A DNA stretch of 13,090 bases, taken from the NCBI GenBank assembly GCA_045125095.1, contig JBGVMW010000331.1, forward strand, positions 1 to 13,090, in the 5' to 3' direction. This stretch comes from JBGVMW01 sp045125095. Lineage in GTDB: Bacteria > Bacillota > Clostridia > Lachnospirales > Lachnospiraceae. The position numbers and the translations under genes are program-made. This document shows, piece by piece, positions 1-7,390 of this stretch. The notes below the pieces were generated by a model. The model made no database searches and had not been told where the DNA came from. It was given only the letters and a program-made list of their open reading frames with translations. Position 1 is the first letter of the stretch. The number at the start of each line of letters is the position of its first letter.

Positions 1-873
1 TTCTAAGAACTTTGGAAGTTCCTCTGCGGTTAGGTGCATTTGCTTCTGTTCCTCTAGTGGGTTCTTCTTAGGTAGCAAGACATTCTTACAAGGTGTTTCT
101 TTGATACAACCTTGCATGACAGCAAACTTAAATAAACTTTGCAAGATACAATATATCCTCTTAGCATTAGCAGGAGATAAGGTTCGCCTAACCGCTTGAT
201 CGGAGAGTGGTGTTGCATTTTTGTTTGTAAAAAAATAACCGCTATCTTGTATTTTTGAAACATATTCATTTTCATAGCTTTTAAGTAGGTTAATGACATC
301 TTCATTCCCAATCTGTATTATTCGTTCTTTGGCTCCTTTGCCATATATTCGAATTACTGCATCATGCATATCGACATCAGAACTTTTTAAATTACATAAC
401 TCAGAAATTCTCATACCGGTAGAGAATAATGTTTCTAAAACAGCAATATCTAGGAGTGTACGTTTTTTTCGGTAAGCAGTATGGGCAAGGGAGTATTCTT
501 TATACATTGTTGATAATAGATTTTCAACCATATGTAAAGGAATTGTCTTAGGGAGAAGCAATGGTTCTCTAAATTTTGTTTTAATTCTATTGAAAGGGTT
601 TATTTCTATAATACTTTTGTATTCTAAATAGTGAAAAAAGGCTTTCAACGAGGCTAATTTCCTTTTTACTGTTTTTGGTTTGAAATTTTGATGTAAATAT
701 CCGATGAAGTTTTCAATATCGGCTGCAGATAAAGTGTGTATATCTGTATTGTTGTAAAAGGATGTAAACTGTTTTAAATCAATTCGATATGCTTTAATTG
801 TCTTATAGTCTAGTCTTTTCTGTGATTTACAGTATCCAAGGTATTTCTCAGTAATGGGAATAAGTGTATTCAT
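1..873 (-). CDS. Chimeric tyrosine recombinase/integrase, partial (3' end beyond left edge)
   Basis: Tyrosine recombinases cut and rejoin DNA at specific sites. The frame opens at ATG 873 (AAGGAG ten bases upstream on the minus strand) and stays open for 291 codons to position 1. Residues 1 to about 95 form a XerC/D-like SAM core-binding domain (TIKAYRIDLKQF). Residues from about 110 begin a catalytic domain with the box I arginine R155 (STGMRISEL) and the beta-hairpin lysine region GKGAKER near K179. At about residues 228-234 (SDQAVRRT then LSPANAKRI), where box II (HxxR) should follow, the sequence changes to the second half of a phage/Tn916-type core-binding domain (ILQSLFKFAVMQGCIKETP). 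It then starts another catalytic domain (LTAEELPKFLE). This looks like two integrase genes fused in frame by recombination or deletion. The first catalytic domain lacks its HxxR and tyrosine; any complete active site must come from the part outside the window. An assembly chimera is an alternative. Confidence 0.85.
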   Translation of the reverse strand, partial: MNTLIPITEKYLGYCKSQKRLDYKTIKAYRIDLKQFTSFYNNTDIHTLSAADIENFIGYLHQNFKPKTVKRKLASLKAFFHYLEYKSIIEINPFNRIKTKFREPLLLPKTIPLHMVENLLSTMYKEYSLAHTAYRKKRTLLDIAVLETLFSTGMRISELCNLKSSDVDMHDAVIRIYGKGAKERIIQIGNEDVINLLKSYENEYVSKIQDSGYFFTNKNATPLSDQAVRRTLSPANAKRIYCILQSLFKFAVMQGCIKETPCKNVLLPKKNPLEEQKQMHLTAEELPKFLE

Positions 874-897
874 GTGTAAGTATCTCCTTTTTATAAT

Positions 898-936
898 TCA
901 GTTATTGTTTTTAGAGTTATTAGGAACCTGATCCAT
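898..936 (-). CDS. Possible 12-codon leader ORF upstream of the integrase
   Basis: On the minus strand an AGAGG lies four bases before an ATG at 936. It opens a 12-residue frame (MDQVPNNSKNNN) that stops at 898, just before the integrase ribosome binding site. An in-frame TAA lies upstream, so it is not obviously the tail of a longer gene. It could be a leader peptide, a remnant of a deleted gene, or chance; the evidence is only the ribosome binding site and position. Confidence 0.2.
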   Translation of the reverse strand: MDQVPNNSKNNN

Positions 937-980
937 TTTACCTCTTATTTATATCGACAATGAGTGGAAAGACTTTCAAA

Positions 981-994
981 ACACGGAAGCGTGT
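981..994. repeat. Small perfect hairpin ACACG-gaag-CGTGT
   Basis: A 5-bp perfect inverted repeat with a 4-base loop in the divergent integrase/defence intergenic region. It is about 90 bases upstream of the defence operon -10 element. With the neighbouring repeat at 1006-1022 it may form a regulator or recombinase binding site; function is unproven. Confidence 0.3.
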
Positions 995-1005
995 GTAATG
1001 TGTAA

Positions 1006-1022
1006 AATGTGGAATGCACATT
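1006..1022. repeat. Inverted repeat AATGTG-gaatg-CACATT
   Basis: A 6-bp perfect inverted repeat with 5-base spacing. A further direct copy of AATGTG lies at 997-1002, giving a TGTG-rich cluster upstream of the defence operon promoter. This is compatible with an operator or an integrase arm-type site, but no cognate regulator is encoded in the window. Confidence 0.3.
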
Positions 1023-1077
1023 GTGTATTGTAAATAGGTCGTTGGTGTTTAAAAGAATAGAAAAAGGTATATTCAAG

Positions 1078-1086
1078 TGCTATAAT
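1078..1086 (+). promoter_or_regulatory. Extended -10 promoter of the defence operon (TGC-TATAAT)
   Basis: A perfect TATAAT at 1081-1086 is preceded by TG at the -15/-14 position (TGCTATAAT). That is the extended -10 arrangement which tolerates a poor -35; no good -35 hexamer lies 16-18 bases upstream. It is the only strong promoter-like signal before the eight co-directional genes and lies 51 bases before the first start codon. Confidence 0.55.
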
Positions 1087-1120
1087 ATAAGTGTTGGAAG
1101 AGGTTGAACAATTCTGATAT

Positions 1121-1126
1121 GGGAGG
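1121..1126 (+). promoter_or_regulatory. Ribosome binding site fixing the DUF3800 gene start
   Basis: GGGAGG lies ten bases before ATG 1137. The frame could be extended upstream to a TTG at 1104, but that start would place this ribosome binding site inside the coding region, so 1137 is preferred. Confidence 0.6.
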
Positions 1127-1136
1127 TATTCGTTCT

Positions 1137-2282
1137 ATGGCAGAAGAAAAGAATATAGATCCATTAGTTTCCATGCAACAGGAACTGTGTGATATGTGGG
1201 GGATCAACAATCAAACGAAGTATGTGTTCTATTATGATGAAAGTAATAATTGCAGAAAGTTTTGGGTTGATGATAGTAAGCAGCAGTTTAATACGGATCA
1301 TACAGCTGACTTTGTGCTGGCAGGGTTAGTAAGAAAAGAGGAAGAAAAAGTAGAAGCTTCGCTTGAAACATTCCGCAAACCATTAAAGTTGCAAGCAAAT
1401 GTAGAAGAGATTAAGTTTAAAAATCTGTATGCAAAAGGTGATTTTTTGCAGTGTGTGAAGGAAAGACGATTATTTGAAACTTTATCATGGATAGATAAAT
1501 CGCCTTTTTATATTCATTACACTAATGTGAATAATTTATTTTATACACTTGTTGAAATATTCGATTCCATTGTAAAACCTGATGAGATAAGTGAATTTGG
1601 ATATGACTATTTTAAAATGAAGAGTGTATTTTATTATATGTTTAAAGGGAAAGCAGACGCATTACAAATCTTGATGTTCAAATATAAGTACCCCAATATA
1701 CAGCGGGAGGATGTAGAAGCATTTTGTAATGACTTACTGTTTTTGCTCGGGAGCAGGAGAGAAATGAAGGAAGAGGAAAAGTTTCTAGCCGGAATGCTTG
1801 CCAGGGCAGCAGAGAGTGATGAATTAGTATTTTTACATGATAACGATGATTATGTTATGCAGGAAAACTATGCGGAATTCTATGCTGACCCTATCCGAAA
1901 ATATCAGAAGTCAAGGCACATATTTGATGAGGAAACGACAGTACAGGATATAGTAAATAAGCAGATAGCAATGGGGGAGAATATGGCAGATAATTTCAAG
2001 TTTGTGAAATCTGAGACAGACATATTCGTGCAGTTATCGGATGTAGTAGCAGGAATTTTAGGAAAACTGTTTAAGTATATAAATTCCACAAGTGTAAATC
2101 AGCGTAGAAGAGATGTTGAAGGTTTATCAAAGCTTCAGGTTGAAAATATTTTACTGATTGATAAGCTACGTATGGAAGCAGATCGGGAGAATCCTGGATT
2201 TTTATGTTCGATTGGTCCTTGGGATGGGATAGGAATACTTAATAGATTTTTCGAAATGGTAAAGAGCAGAAAAGAAAAATAG
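1137..2282 (+). CDS. DUF3800 domain-containing protein
   Basis: A 381-residue soluble protein with no signal peptide or membrane segment. DUF3800 hallmarks are visible. Near the N-terminus there is YVFYYDESNN (D34-E35-S36), followed by a FVLAGLV strand. Near the C-terminus there is FVQLSDVVAGIL with D302, matching the family's LQLADxVAG motif. DUF3800 proteins are thought to adopt an RNase H-like fold with these acidic residues as candidate metal ligands, and they recur in mobile and defence regions. Their biochemical role is unsettled. It is the first gene of the operon, 23 bases before the CxxC-protein gene, so the two probably act together. A nuclease-like role is inference. Start at ATG 1137 is chosen because of GGGAGG at 1121-1126. 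Confidence 0.8.
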   Translation: MAEEKNIDPLVSMQQELCDMWGINNQTKYVFYYDESNNCRKFWVDDSKQQFNTDHTADFVLAGLVRKEEEKVEASLETFRKPLKLQANVEEIKFKNLYAKGDFLQCVKERRLFETLSWIDKSPFYIHYTNVNNLFYTLVEIFDSIVKPDEISEFGYDYFKMKSVFYYMFKGKADALQILMFKYKYPNIQREDVEAFCNDLLFLLGSRREMKEEEKFLAGMLARAAESDELVFLHDNDDYVMQENYAEFYADPIRKYQKSRHIFDEETTVQDIVNKQIAMGENMADNFKFVKSETDIFVQLSDVVAGILGKLFKYINSTSVNQRRRDVEGLSKLQVENILLIDKLRMEADRENPGFLCSIGPWDGIGILNRFFEMVKSRKEK

Positions 2283-2305
2283 TTTGAATCGGGAGGTTTG
2301 ATGAT

Positions 2306-3118
2306 ATGGATGTTTTTGCAATAGAAAAAGGAAAGGCACTGAAACTTTCAGTAGATGAATTTGAAAAACAGACATGCCATGATTATCCTTATTACAGAAC
2401 TAATAAGGATAAACGACTTTCTTTGTATGCGATTTGTCCTGAATGTGGAAATCCAATTCAGATTGTCAATATGTATGGGGAAGAAATGATGCAGAATGTA
2501 ACCCATAAAGTAACTCTTTATGGGAAACATACAGGTCGAGCGGTAGAAGGCTTTCCGTATTGGAATGAGGCTGAGATGAAAAATTGCTCATTATATAAGC
2601 CATCACCATTGGGGAACACGGAAATAAGAACAAAAACAGAAGAGTCCGAGGAAATAAAAGAAATTATTGAAAAGAATTGGAGAAGGATAAAGCAGGATAT
2701 TAGAGGTATTGTAGGAGTTAATATACCGAATTCTGTAATGGAACATATGTATGAAGTTTTTATGGAATCTCATGCGTATAGTTATAAAGCAGTAAATAAG
2801 TACAATATACCATATGCTATGCTTAGATATCAGGAAACAATATCAATTTATCACACTTTTTTGTTTGACTCTCCAATGAGCGAAATTGTAAAAGAGAAAA
2901 TAAATAATAATAGTAAGTACTTTGAGATTTTGGATAAGGAAATAAAGAGAAAGTTAAGTGGAGGTTACAATTTAGGCATATATTTGACAAAATATCAAAA
3001 GAAAGAGCACAAGCAGTATATACATATGGTGGTATATGAAGTCGGTGGCTATGGGAAGGAAAGCAGAAATATTATCTTAGAAGAAAAAATAGAGATGAAA
3101 TCTTGGATTTATACGTAA
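2306..3118 (+). CDS. Hypothetical protein with CxxC motif, possible zinc-binding N-terminal domain
   Basis: A 270-residue protein that I do not assign to a family. The N-terminal third contains AICPECGNPIQIVN (C44, C47), then H67, H75 and C94. This is a plausible zinc-ribbon-like site reminiscent of the CPxCG head of CoiA-like proteins, though the second half of the ligand set is uncertain. The remainder (about 110-270) looks helical, with a charged segment (TKTEESEEIKEIIEKNWRRI) and no catalytic motif I can name. There is no signal peptide or membrane helix. The start is ATG 2306 with GGGAGG at 2291-2296. The 23-base gap to the DUF3800 gene suggests co-expression and possibly a shared function. 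It may recognise nucleic acid or a protein partner; that is inference. Confidence 0.6.
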   Translation: MDVFAIEKGKALKLSVDEFEKQTCHDYPYYRTNKDKRLSLYAICPECGNPIQIVNMYGEEMMQNVTHKVTLYGKHTGRAVEGFPYWNEAEMKNCSLYKPSPLGNTEIRTKTEESEEIKEIIEKNWRRIKQDIRGIVGVNIPNSVMEHMYEVFMESHAYSYKAVNKYNIPYAMLRYQETISIYHTFLFDSPMSEIVKEKINNNSKYFEILDKEIKRKLSGGYNLGIYLTKYQKKEHKQYIHMVVYEVGGYGKESRNIILEEKIEMKSWIYT

Positions 3119-3124
3119 GTGTAT

Positions 3125-3150
3125 AGAAATAGGTAATATAGTATATTTCT
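3125..3150 (+). other. AT-rich hairpin in the gap before gajA
   Basis: AGAAATA at 3125-3131 and TATTTCT at 3144-3150 form a perfect 7-bp inverted repeat with a 12-base loop. It lies just after the CxxC-protein stop codon, in the 94-base gap that is the widest inside the operon. No U-run follows, so it is not an intrinsic terminator. It might be an mRNA processing or stability element separating the first gene pair from Gabija. Confidence 0.25.
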
Positions 3151-3200
3151 CATGATGGGAAAAGATGTTGTTTTTGGCAGAAATACATATGAGCAATATG

Positions 3201-3206
3201 AGGAGG
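3201..3206 (+). promoter_or_regulatory. Ribosome binding site fixing the gajA start
   Basis: A perfect AGGAGG lies six bases before ATG 3213. The upstream in-frame TTG at 3165 would place this site inside the gene. The MFIRKVKIHNF start also matches the usual beginning of OLD-family ATPases. Confidence 0.7.
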
Positions 3207-3212
3207 TATAGA

Positions 3213-4850
3213 ATGTTTATTAGAAAAGTCAAAATTCATAATTTTAAATGCTATAAAGATTTTGAAATTACTCTTGAAGAAGGTTTAAACATTGTTGTTG
3301 GAGATAATGAAGCGGGAAAGTCTACAATACTAGAAGCTATAAATCTGGCACTAACCGGAATTATTAGCGGAAAGAGTATTTGGAATGAAATTTCACAGTA
3401 TATTTTTAATAAAGAGTCAGTAGATGAGTATATTGTTTCGTTAGGCACAGCACCTATAGCACTTCCATACATAACAATAGAAATCTTTTTTGGAGGGGAT
3501 GAAAATCCTTTGATGAATGGTGATGCAAATTCAGATAGAGATAACAGTGCGGAAGGATTTTGTTTCAAAATTGCATTTAATAACAAATATGCAGATGAAT
3601 ATGAGGCATTAGTGCAACAGGGAGATGTTAAAAGCTTACCGATTGAATATTATGATATTACTTGGACAACCTTTGCCAGAGATGTAATCACAACACGTAG
3701 TATACCTTATAAATCAAGTTTGATTGATTCGTCTGAATATAGATATCAAAGTGGAAATGATTTGTATTTGTCGAGAATTATAAAGGGGTCATTGGAACCG
3801 GAAGATATAACTTCAATTGCACAGGCACATAGAAAAATGAGGGATACTTTTGTTAATGATCCGTCAATAGAAGCCATTAACAACAAAATAAATCAGGATG
3901 CTAGTTTGACAGACAAAAAAATTGCATTATCTGTGGAACTAGTTACAAAGAATGCATGGGAAAATAGTCTTGTTACACAATTGGATGAAATACCGTTTCA
4001 TTATGTGGGAAAGGGTGAGCAATGTGTTGTTAAGACGGAACTGGCATTAGCAAAACGTACTTCGCAAAATGCAAGTATCATTTTGTTAGAAGAACCAGAA
4101 AATCATTTATCACATACAAGATTGAATCAATTGATTAAATGTATTTCGGAACAATATGCAGAAAAACAGATACTTATTTCAACACATAGTAGTTTTGTTG
4201 CAAATAAGTTAGGGTTGGGGAAAGTGATGCTGCTTGATAACTTAAGGATAACAAAATTTTCTGAACTATCGGAAGATACATATAATTTCTTTAAGAAGGT
4301 GGCTGGGTATGATACGTTGCGAATGATTTTATGTAAGAAAGCTATTTTGTGTGAAGGAGATTCGGACGAGCTGGTGATTCAAAAAGCATATATGCAACTT
4401 AATGATGGGCGGTTGCCGATAGAGGATGGTATAGAAGTGATTTCCGTAGGTGTATCATTTTTACGTTTCCTTGAGATTGCAGATTGTATTCAGACAAAAA
4501 TTGCGGTTGTTACAGATAACGATGGGGATTTGGCAGCTATCAACAAAAAGTATGAAAATTATATAGGTGCAAATCAGAAAGATTATATAAAGATATGTGT
4601 TGATGATGTTGTGGACACAGGGACACTTAAGATTGGCAAGAGTGATTATAATTACAACACTTTAGAACCGAAACTTTTGAAAGCTAATGGTTTAGATAAG
4701 TTAAATCGTATTTTGGGTACTGATTATACGGATGAGGACGATTTGAGGAAATTTATGAAGCATAACAAAACGGAATGCGGATTGAAAATCTTCGAATCTT
4801 CTGAACAGATAGAAATACCGGAATATATTTTGGAGGCTATCAAATGGTAA
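3213..4850 (+). CDS. gajA: GajA-like OLD-family ATP-dependent endonuclease (Gabija)
   Basis: A 545-residue cytosolic DNA nuclease combining an ABC ATPase with a C-terminal TOPRIM domain. The ATPase shows Walker A GDNEAGKST (30-38), signature-like GKGEQ (266-270), Walker B ILLEEPEN (D/E loop E293-E296) and switch histidine H325 (STHSS). The TOPRIM domain shows CEGDSDE (E381, D383, D385) and TDNDGD (D435, D437, D439), all metal-binding acids being present. In characterised Gabija, GajA assembles with GajB; nucleotides inhibit its nicking activity, and their depletion during phage infection releases it. The length is close to that of known GajA proteins. Its stop overlaps the gajB start by 7 bases, indicating translational coupling. 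A stand-alone OLD nuclease or the PARIS ATPase is less likely, because a UvrD-like helicase rather than a DUF4435 protein follows. Confidence 0.9.
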   Translation: MFIRKVKIHNFKCYKDFEITLEEGLNIVVGDNEAGKSTILEAINLALTGIISGKSIWNEISQYIFNKESVDEYIVSLGTAPIALPYITIEIFFGGDENPLMNGDANSDRDNSAEGFCFKIAFNNKYADEYEALVQQGDVKSLPIEYYDITWTTFARDVITTRSIPYKSSLIDSSEYRYQSGNDLYLSRIIKGSLEPEDITSIAQAHRKMRDTFVNDPSIEAINNKINQDASLTDKKIALSVELVTKNAWENSLVTQLDEIPFHYVGKGEQCVVKTELALAKRTSQNASIILLEEPENHLSHTRLNQLIKCISEQYAEKQILISTHSSFVANKLGLGKVMLLDNLRITKFSELSEDTYNFFKKVAGYDTLRMILCKKAILCEGDSDELVIQKAYMQLNDGRLPIEDGIEVISVGVSFLRFLEIADCIQTKIAVVTDNDGDLAAINKKYENYIGANQKDYIKICVDDVVDTGTLKIGKSDYNYNTLEPKLLKANGLDKLNRILGTDYTDEDDLRKFMKHNKTECGLKIFESSEQIEIPEYILEAIKW

Positions 4851-5950
4851 ATAGATTGATAATTGCGGCAGCAGGATCTGGTAAAACTACATATTTGGTT
4901 AGACAGGCGATGCAACAATCGGACAGTGTGTTAATAACAACATACACTATTGCTAATGAACTGGAAATCCGAAAAAAATTTGTAGAACTTAATGGTTGTG
5001 TTCCGCATAATGTTACCATACAAACATGGTACTCATTTCTTTTACAGCATGGGGTTCGACCATTTCAGGGAGTGGTCTTAGATGATAAGATTAATGGTAT
5101 GATATTAGTCAATGAAAAGTCTGGAAAAAAATATAATGGAAAATATGGTCCGGTATATTATGCAGAAGAGGACTATAGAAATTTTTATTTCACGGATGGA
5201 ATGAAAATGTATTCTGATAAGATTGCAAAATTTGTATGTCGTTGTGAAAAGGAGACTAAAGGAAGGGTTTCGCAAAGAATTAGCAGGATTTATCCTAAGA
5301 TATATATAGATGAAATTCAAGATTTGGCGGGATATGATTTAGACATCATAAAAAGTATGTTGCAAGCGGATTGTGATGTGACAATAGTAGGAGATCCCAG
5401 ACAGGTAACATATCATACGCATAATGAAGCAAAGTATAAGAAGTATGCAGATGGTAAGATAGAAGAATTTATTAGAAGTGAGTGTAAAAAAATAGATTGC
5501 ATTATTGATAAAGAGACTTTGAATGATTCTTACAGAAATAACCAAAGTATATGTTCATATTCATCGCAGTTGTATGAAGAATATGGCGAAACTGGAACAA
5601 AGCAATTTGAGGTTACTGGACATGACGGAGTTTTTTTAGTAAGACCAGATGATATTGATGCATATTTAGAAAAATTTAAACCAATGCAACTAAGGGAGAA
5701 GAGAACAGTAAAAGTGAATGACGCATATGCAGTAATAAATATGGGTGAGGCTAAAGGATTGACATATGATAGAGTCCTAATTTATCCAACCGGTACAATG
5801 AGGAACTGGATGATGGACCATTCAAAAAAATTGCAACCCAAAACAAGGTCTCAATTTTATGTTGCAATAACAAGAGCAAGATATAGTGTGGGAATTGTTT
5901 TTGATTATGATGAAAAAACAAATATTGAAGGCGTGGAAAATTATCTGTAA
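4844..5950 (+). CDS. gajB: GajB-like UvrD/Rep-family helicase (Gabija)
   Basis: A 368-residue superfamily 1 helicase-like ATPase. Motifs in order: Walker A AAAGSGKTT (8-16), motif II DEIQD (156-160), motif III GDPRQ (183-187), motif IV region SYRNNQSI (229-236), motif V GEAKGLTYDRV (301-311) and motif VI FYVAITRAR (338-346). GajB works with GajA, being stimulated by DNA ends and hydrolysing nucleotides, which relieves inhibition of the nuclease. At 368 residues it is shorter than the roughly 490-residue type protein, but no motif is missing; the shortfall lies in the insertion (1B/2B) regions. GGAGG at 4832-4836 inside gajA supports ATG 4844, which overlaps the gajA end, as expected for subunits of one complex. 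Confidence 0.88.
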   Translation: MVNRLIIAAAGSGKTTYLVRQAMQQSDSVLITTYTIANELEIRKKFVELNGCVPHNVTIQTWYSFLLQHGVRPFQGVVLDDKINGMILVNEKSGKKYNGKYGPVYYAEEDYRNFYFTDGMKMYSDKIAKFVCRCEKETKGRVSQRISRIYPKIYIDEIQDLAGYDLDIIKSMLQADCDVTIVGDPRQVTYHTHNEAKYKKYADGKIEEFIRSECKKIDCIIDKETLNDSYRNNQSICSYSSQLYEEYGETGTKQFEVTGHDGVFLVRPDDIDAYLEKFKPMQLREKRTVKVNDAYAVINMGEAKGLTYDRVLIYPTGTMRNWMMDHSKKLQPKTRSQFYVAITRARYSVGIVFDYDEKTNIEGVENYL

Positions 5951-6009
5951 TTTGACAAGAGTGTTGTATATTAAGTGAATTATAACAGCAATAAACTGTG
6001 ACATATACG

Positions 6010-6018
6010 AAGGAGGAG
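6010..6018 (+). promoter_or_regulatory. Ribosome binding site fixing the FRG gene start
   Basis: An AGGAGGAG-type site precedes ATG 6025 by about eight bases. The frame can be extended to GTG 5998, but that start has no ribosome binding site and would translate through this one. Confidence 0.65.
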
Positions 6019-6024
6019 CATAAA

Positions 6025-7347
6025 ATGTTTTTTTTCATTTATAGCGAAATAGGCGAACTAGAACATAATGCCATTGTAAAAAGCGCTTTTGAAAAGATGA
6101 TGTTCGAAAAATTGCAGTCGGAAGGATATTGTGATATTAATCCACTAATAGGGAGACCGAGAACCTCTAAATCTGAAATAGAAAATAATTTAAAGAAATT
6201 AGATTCTCCATTGGCTAAAGTTTTTGCAGGAAGGTATGCTACAAATACTGAGGAACTCGAAAAAATAATGCTACCAGTACTTAAAGAACTGGAAGAAAAA
6301 CTATCAAAAAATAAAAGTTCTTTTGATGAATACAACTACTTTGCCATTATTTATTTTATCTTTCAAATGTACAAATCTGTTGATAAGAAGCTTGATTGTG
6401 TAAAAGAGTTATACACAACTTGGAATGAGCACGAGCAAGAGTATGATATCAGGATGTCAAACGGAATAGTTTTTGATGCGGCTAAGGTTGAGGTGAATTT
6501 TATATCTTCAATTAATCAGTATGTAGATTTTTTGGGACAAATTAGAAAAAAAGAGGAGAAACTGTTTTTTCGAGGACACAGTAAAGTTTCTTATGATTTG
6601 AAACCGTCTTTATTTCGAAAAGAAGAATGGTTATCAAATGAAAAGAAAATGTATTTAGAATTAATGGCGAAATGTCCTTATGAATTCGAACGATTAGAAT
6701 CACATATAGAAAAACTGGCAGAAATGCAACACTACGGTTTGCCTACAAGATTGTTAGATGTCACTCAGAATCCATTGGTTGCACTCTATTTTGCATGTGA
6801 ATCCCAGCATTCGTATTATGGCGAAATAATAATTTTTTCACAGAGTTTGGATTCTATAAAATATTTTCAAAGTGATACTGTTGCAATGCTAGCATCCCTT
6901 CCTTTGTTTACTAAAGATGAGCAAATGCAATTTTACCATTCAAGTTTTGTCAAGTCTTCAAATGTGAATGATTTTAATGATAAAGTTGAACGCCTTGTTC
7001 ACGAGGTGAGAATGGAACGTCCTGGTTTTAAATCGGAAATAAGAGCAGAGGATATAAGAGATGTTGTTGTTTGCATTCCTGCAAGGAAGAATAGAAGAAT
7101 TGATAATCAAGAAGGTGCATTTATTGTTTGTGGATTGCTTGAGGAAACATATGGTGGTAAAAAGTATAATACATTATCAAATTTGCGATTAAAGTTGGAT
7201 AATAAAAAGATTACAATTTGCATTATTGATAAAAAAGCTGAGTTACTAAATGAGTTGGAAAGTTTGGGGATAAATAAAGCAAAGATTTATCCGGAAATAG
7301 ATGATGTTGCTGATTATATAAAAACACATGTTAATATACCGACATAA
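6025..7347 (+). CDS. FRG domain-containing protein
   Basis: A 440-residue soluble protein. The C-terminal half carries an FRG domain. The eponymous F182-R183-G184 sits in LFFRGHSKVSYDLKPSLFR, followed by the second conserved block MQHYGLPTRLLDVTQNPL (M234 on, H236, R242, D245) and VALYFACE. The domain recurs in bacterial accessory regions, often in toxin-like or phage-defence contexts; its activity is not firmly established. The N-terminal ~150 residues are helical, charged and unrecognised, and could be a sensor or partner-binding region. The gene sits 74 bases after gajB and 43 bases before the GHKL ATPase gene, so whether it belongs to Gabija, to the downstream trio, or acts alone is unclear. 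There is no signal peptide or membrane segment. Confidence 0.8.
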   Translation: MFFFIYSEIGELEHNAIVKSAFEKMMFEKLQSEGYCDINPLIGRPRTSKSEIENNLKKLDSPLAKVFAGRYATNTEELEKIMLPVLKELEEKLSKNKSSFDEYNYFAIIYFIFQMYKSVDKKLDCVKELYTTWNEHEQEYDIRMSNGIVFDAAKVEVNFISSINQYVDFLGQIRKKEEKLFFRGHSKVSYDLKPSLFRKEEWLSNEKKMYLELMAKCPYEFERLESHIEKLAEMQHYGLPTRLLDVTQNPLVALYFACESQHSYYGEIIIFSQSLDSIKYFQSDTVAMLASLPLFTKDEQMQFYHSSFVKSSNVNDFNDKVERLVHEVRMERPGFKSEIRAEDIRDVVVCIPARKNRRIDNQEGAFIVCGLLEETYGGKKYNTLSNLRLKLDNKKITICIIDKKAELLNELESLGINKAKIYPEIDDVADYIKTHVNIPT

Positions 7348-7390
7348 TTATTAAAGAAATTTGATAAGAAGAATGGGGGAGAAGGTACGG

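Noticed and set aside
54..311. Minus-strand 85-codon open frame in the integrase region
   Set aside because: It is an out-of-frame shadow of the longer integrase frame, which shows clear recombinase motifs and a ribosome binding site.
3213..5950. PARIS (AriA/AriB) instead of Gabija
   Set aside because: The second gene has full UvrD-type helicase motifs rather than a DUF4435 TOPRIM protein, and the ATPase carries its own TOPRIM domain.
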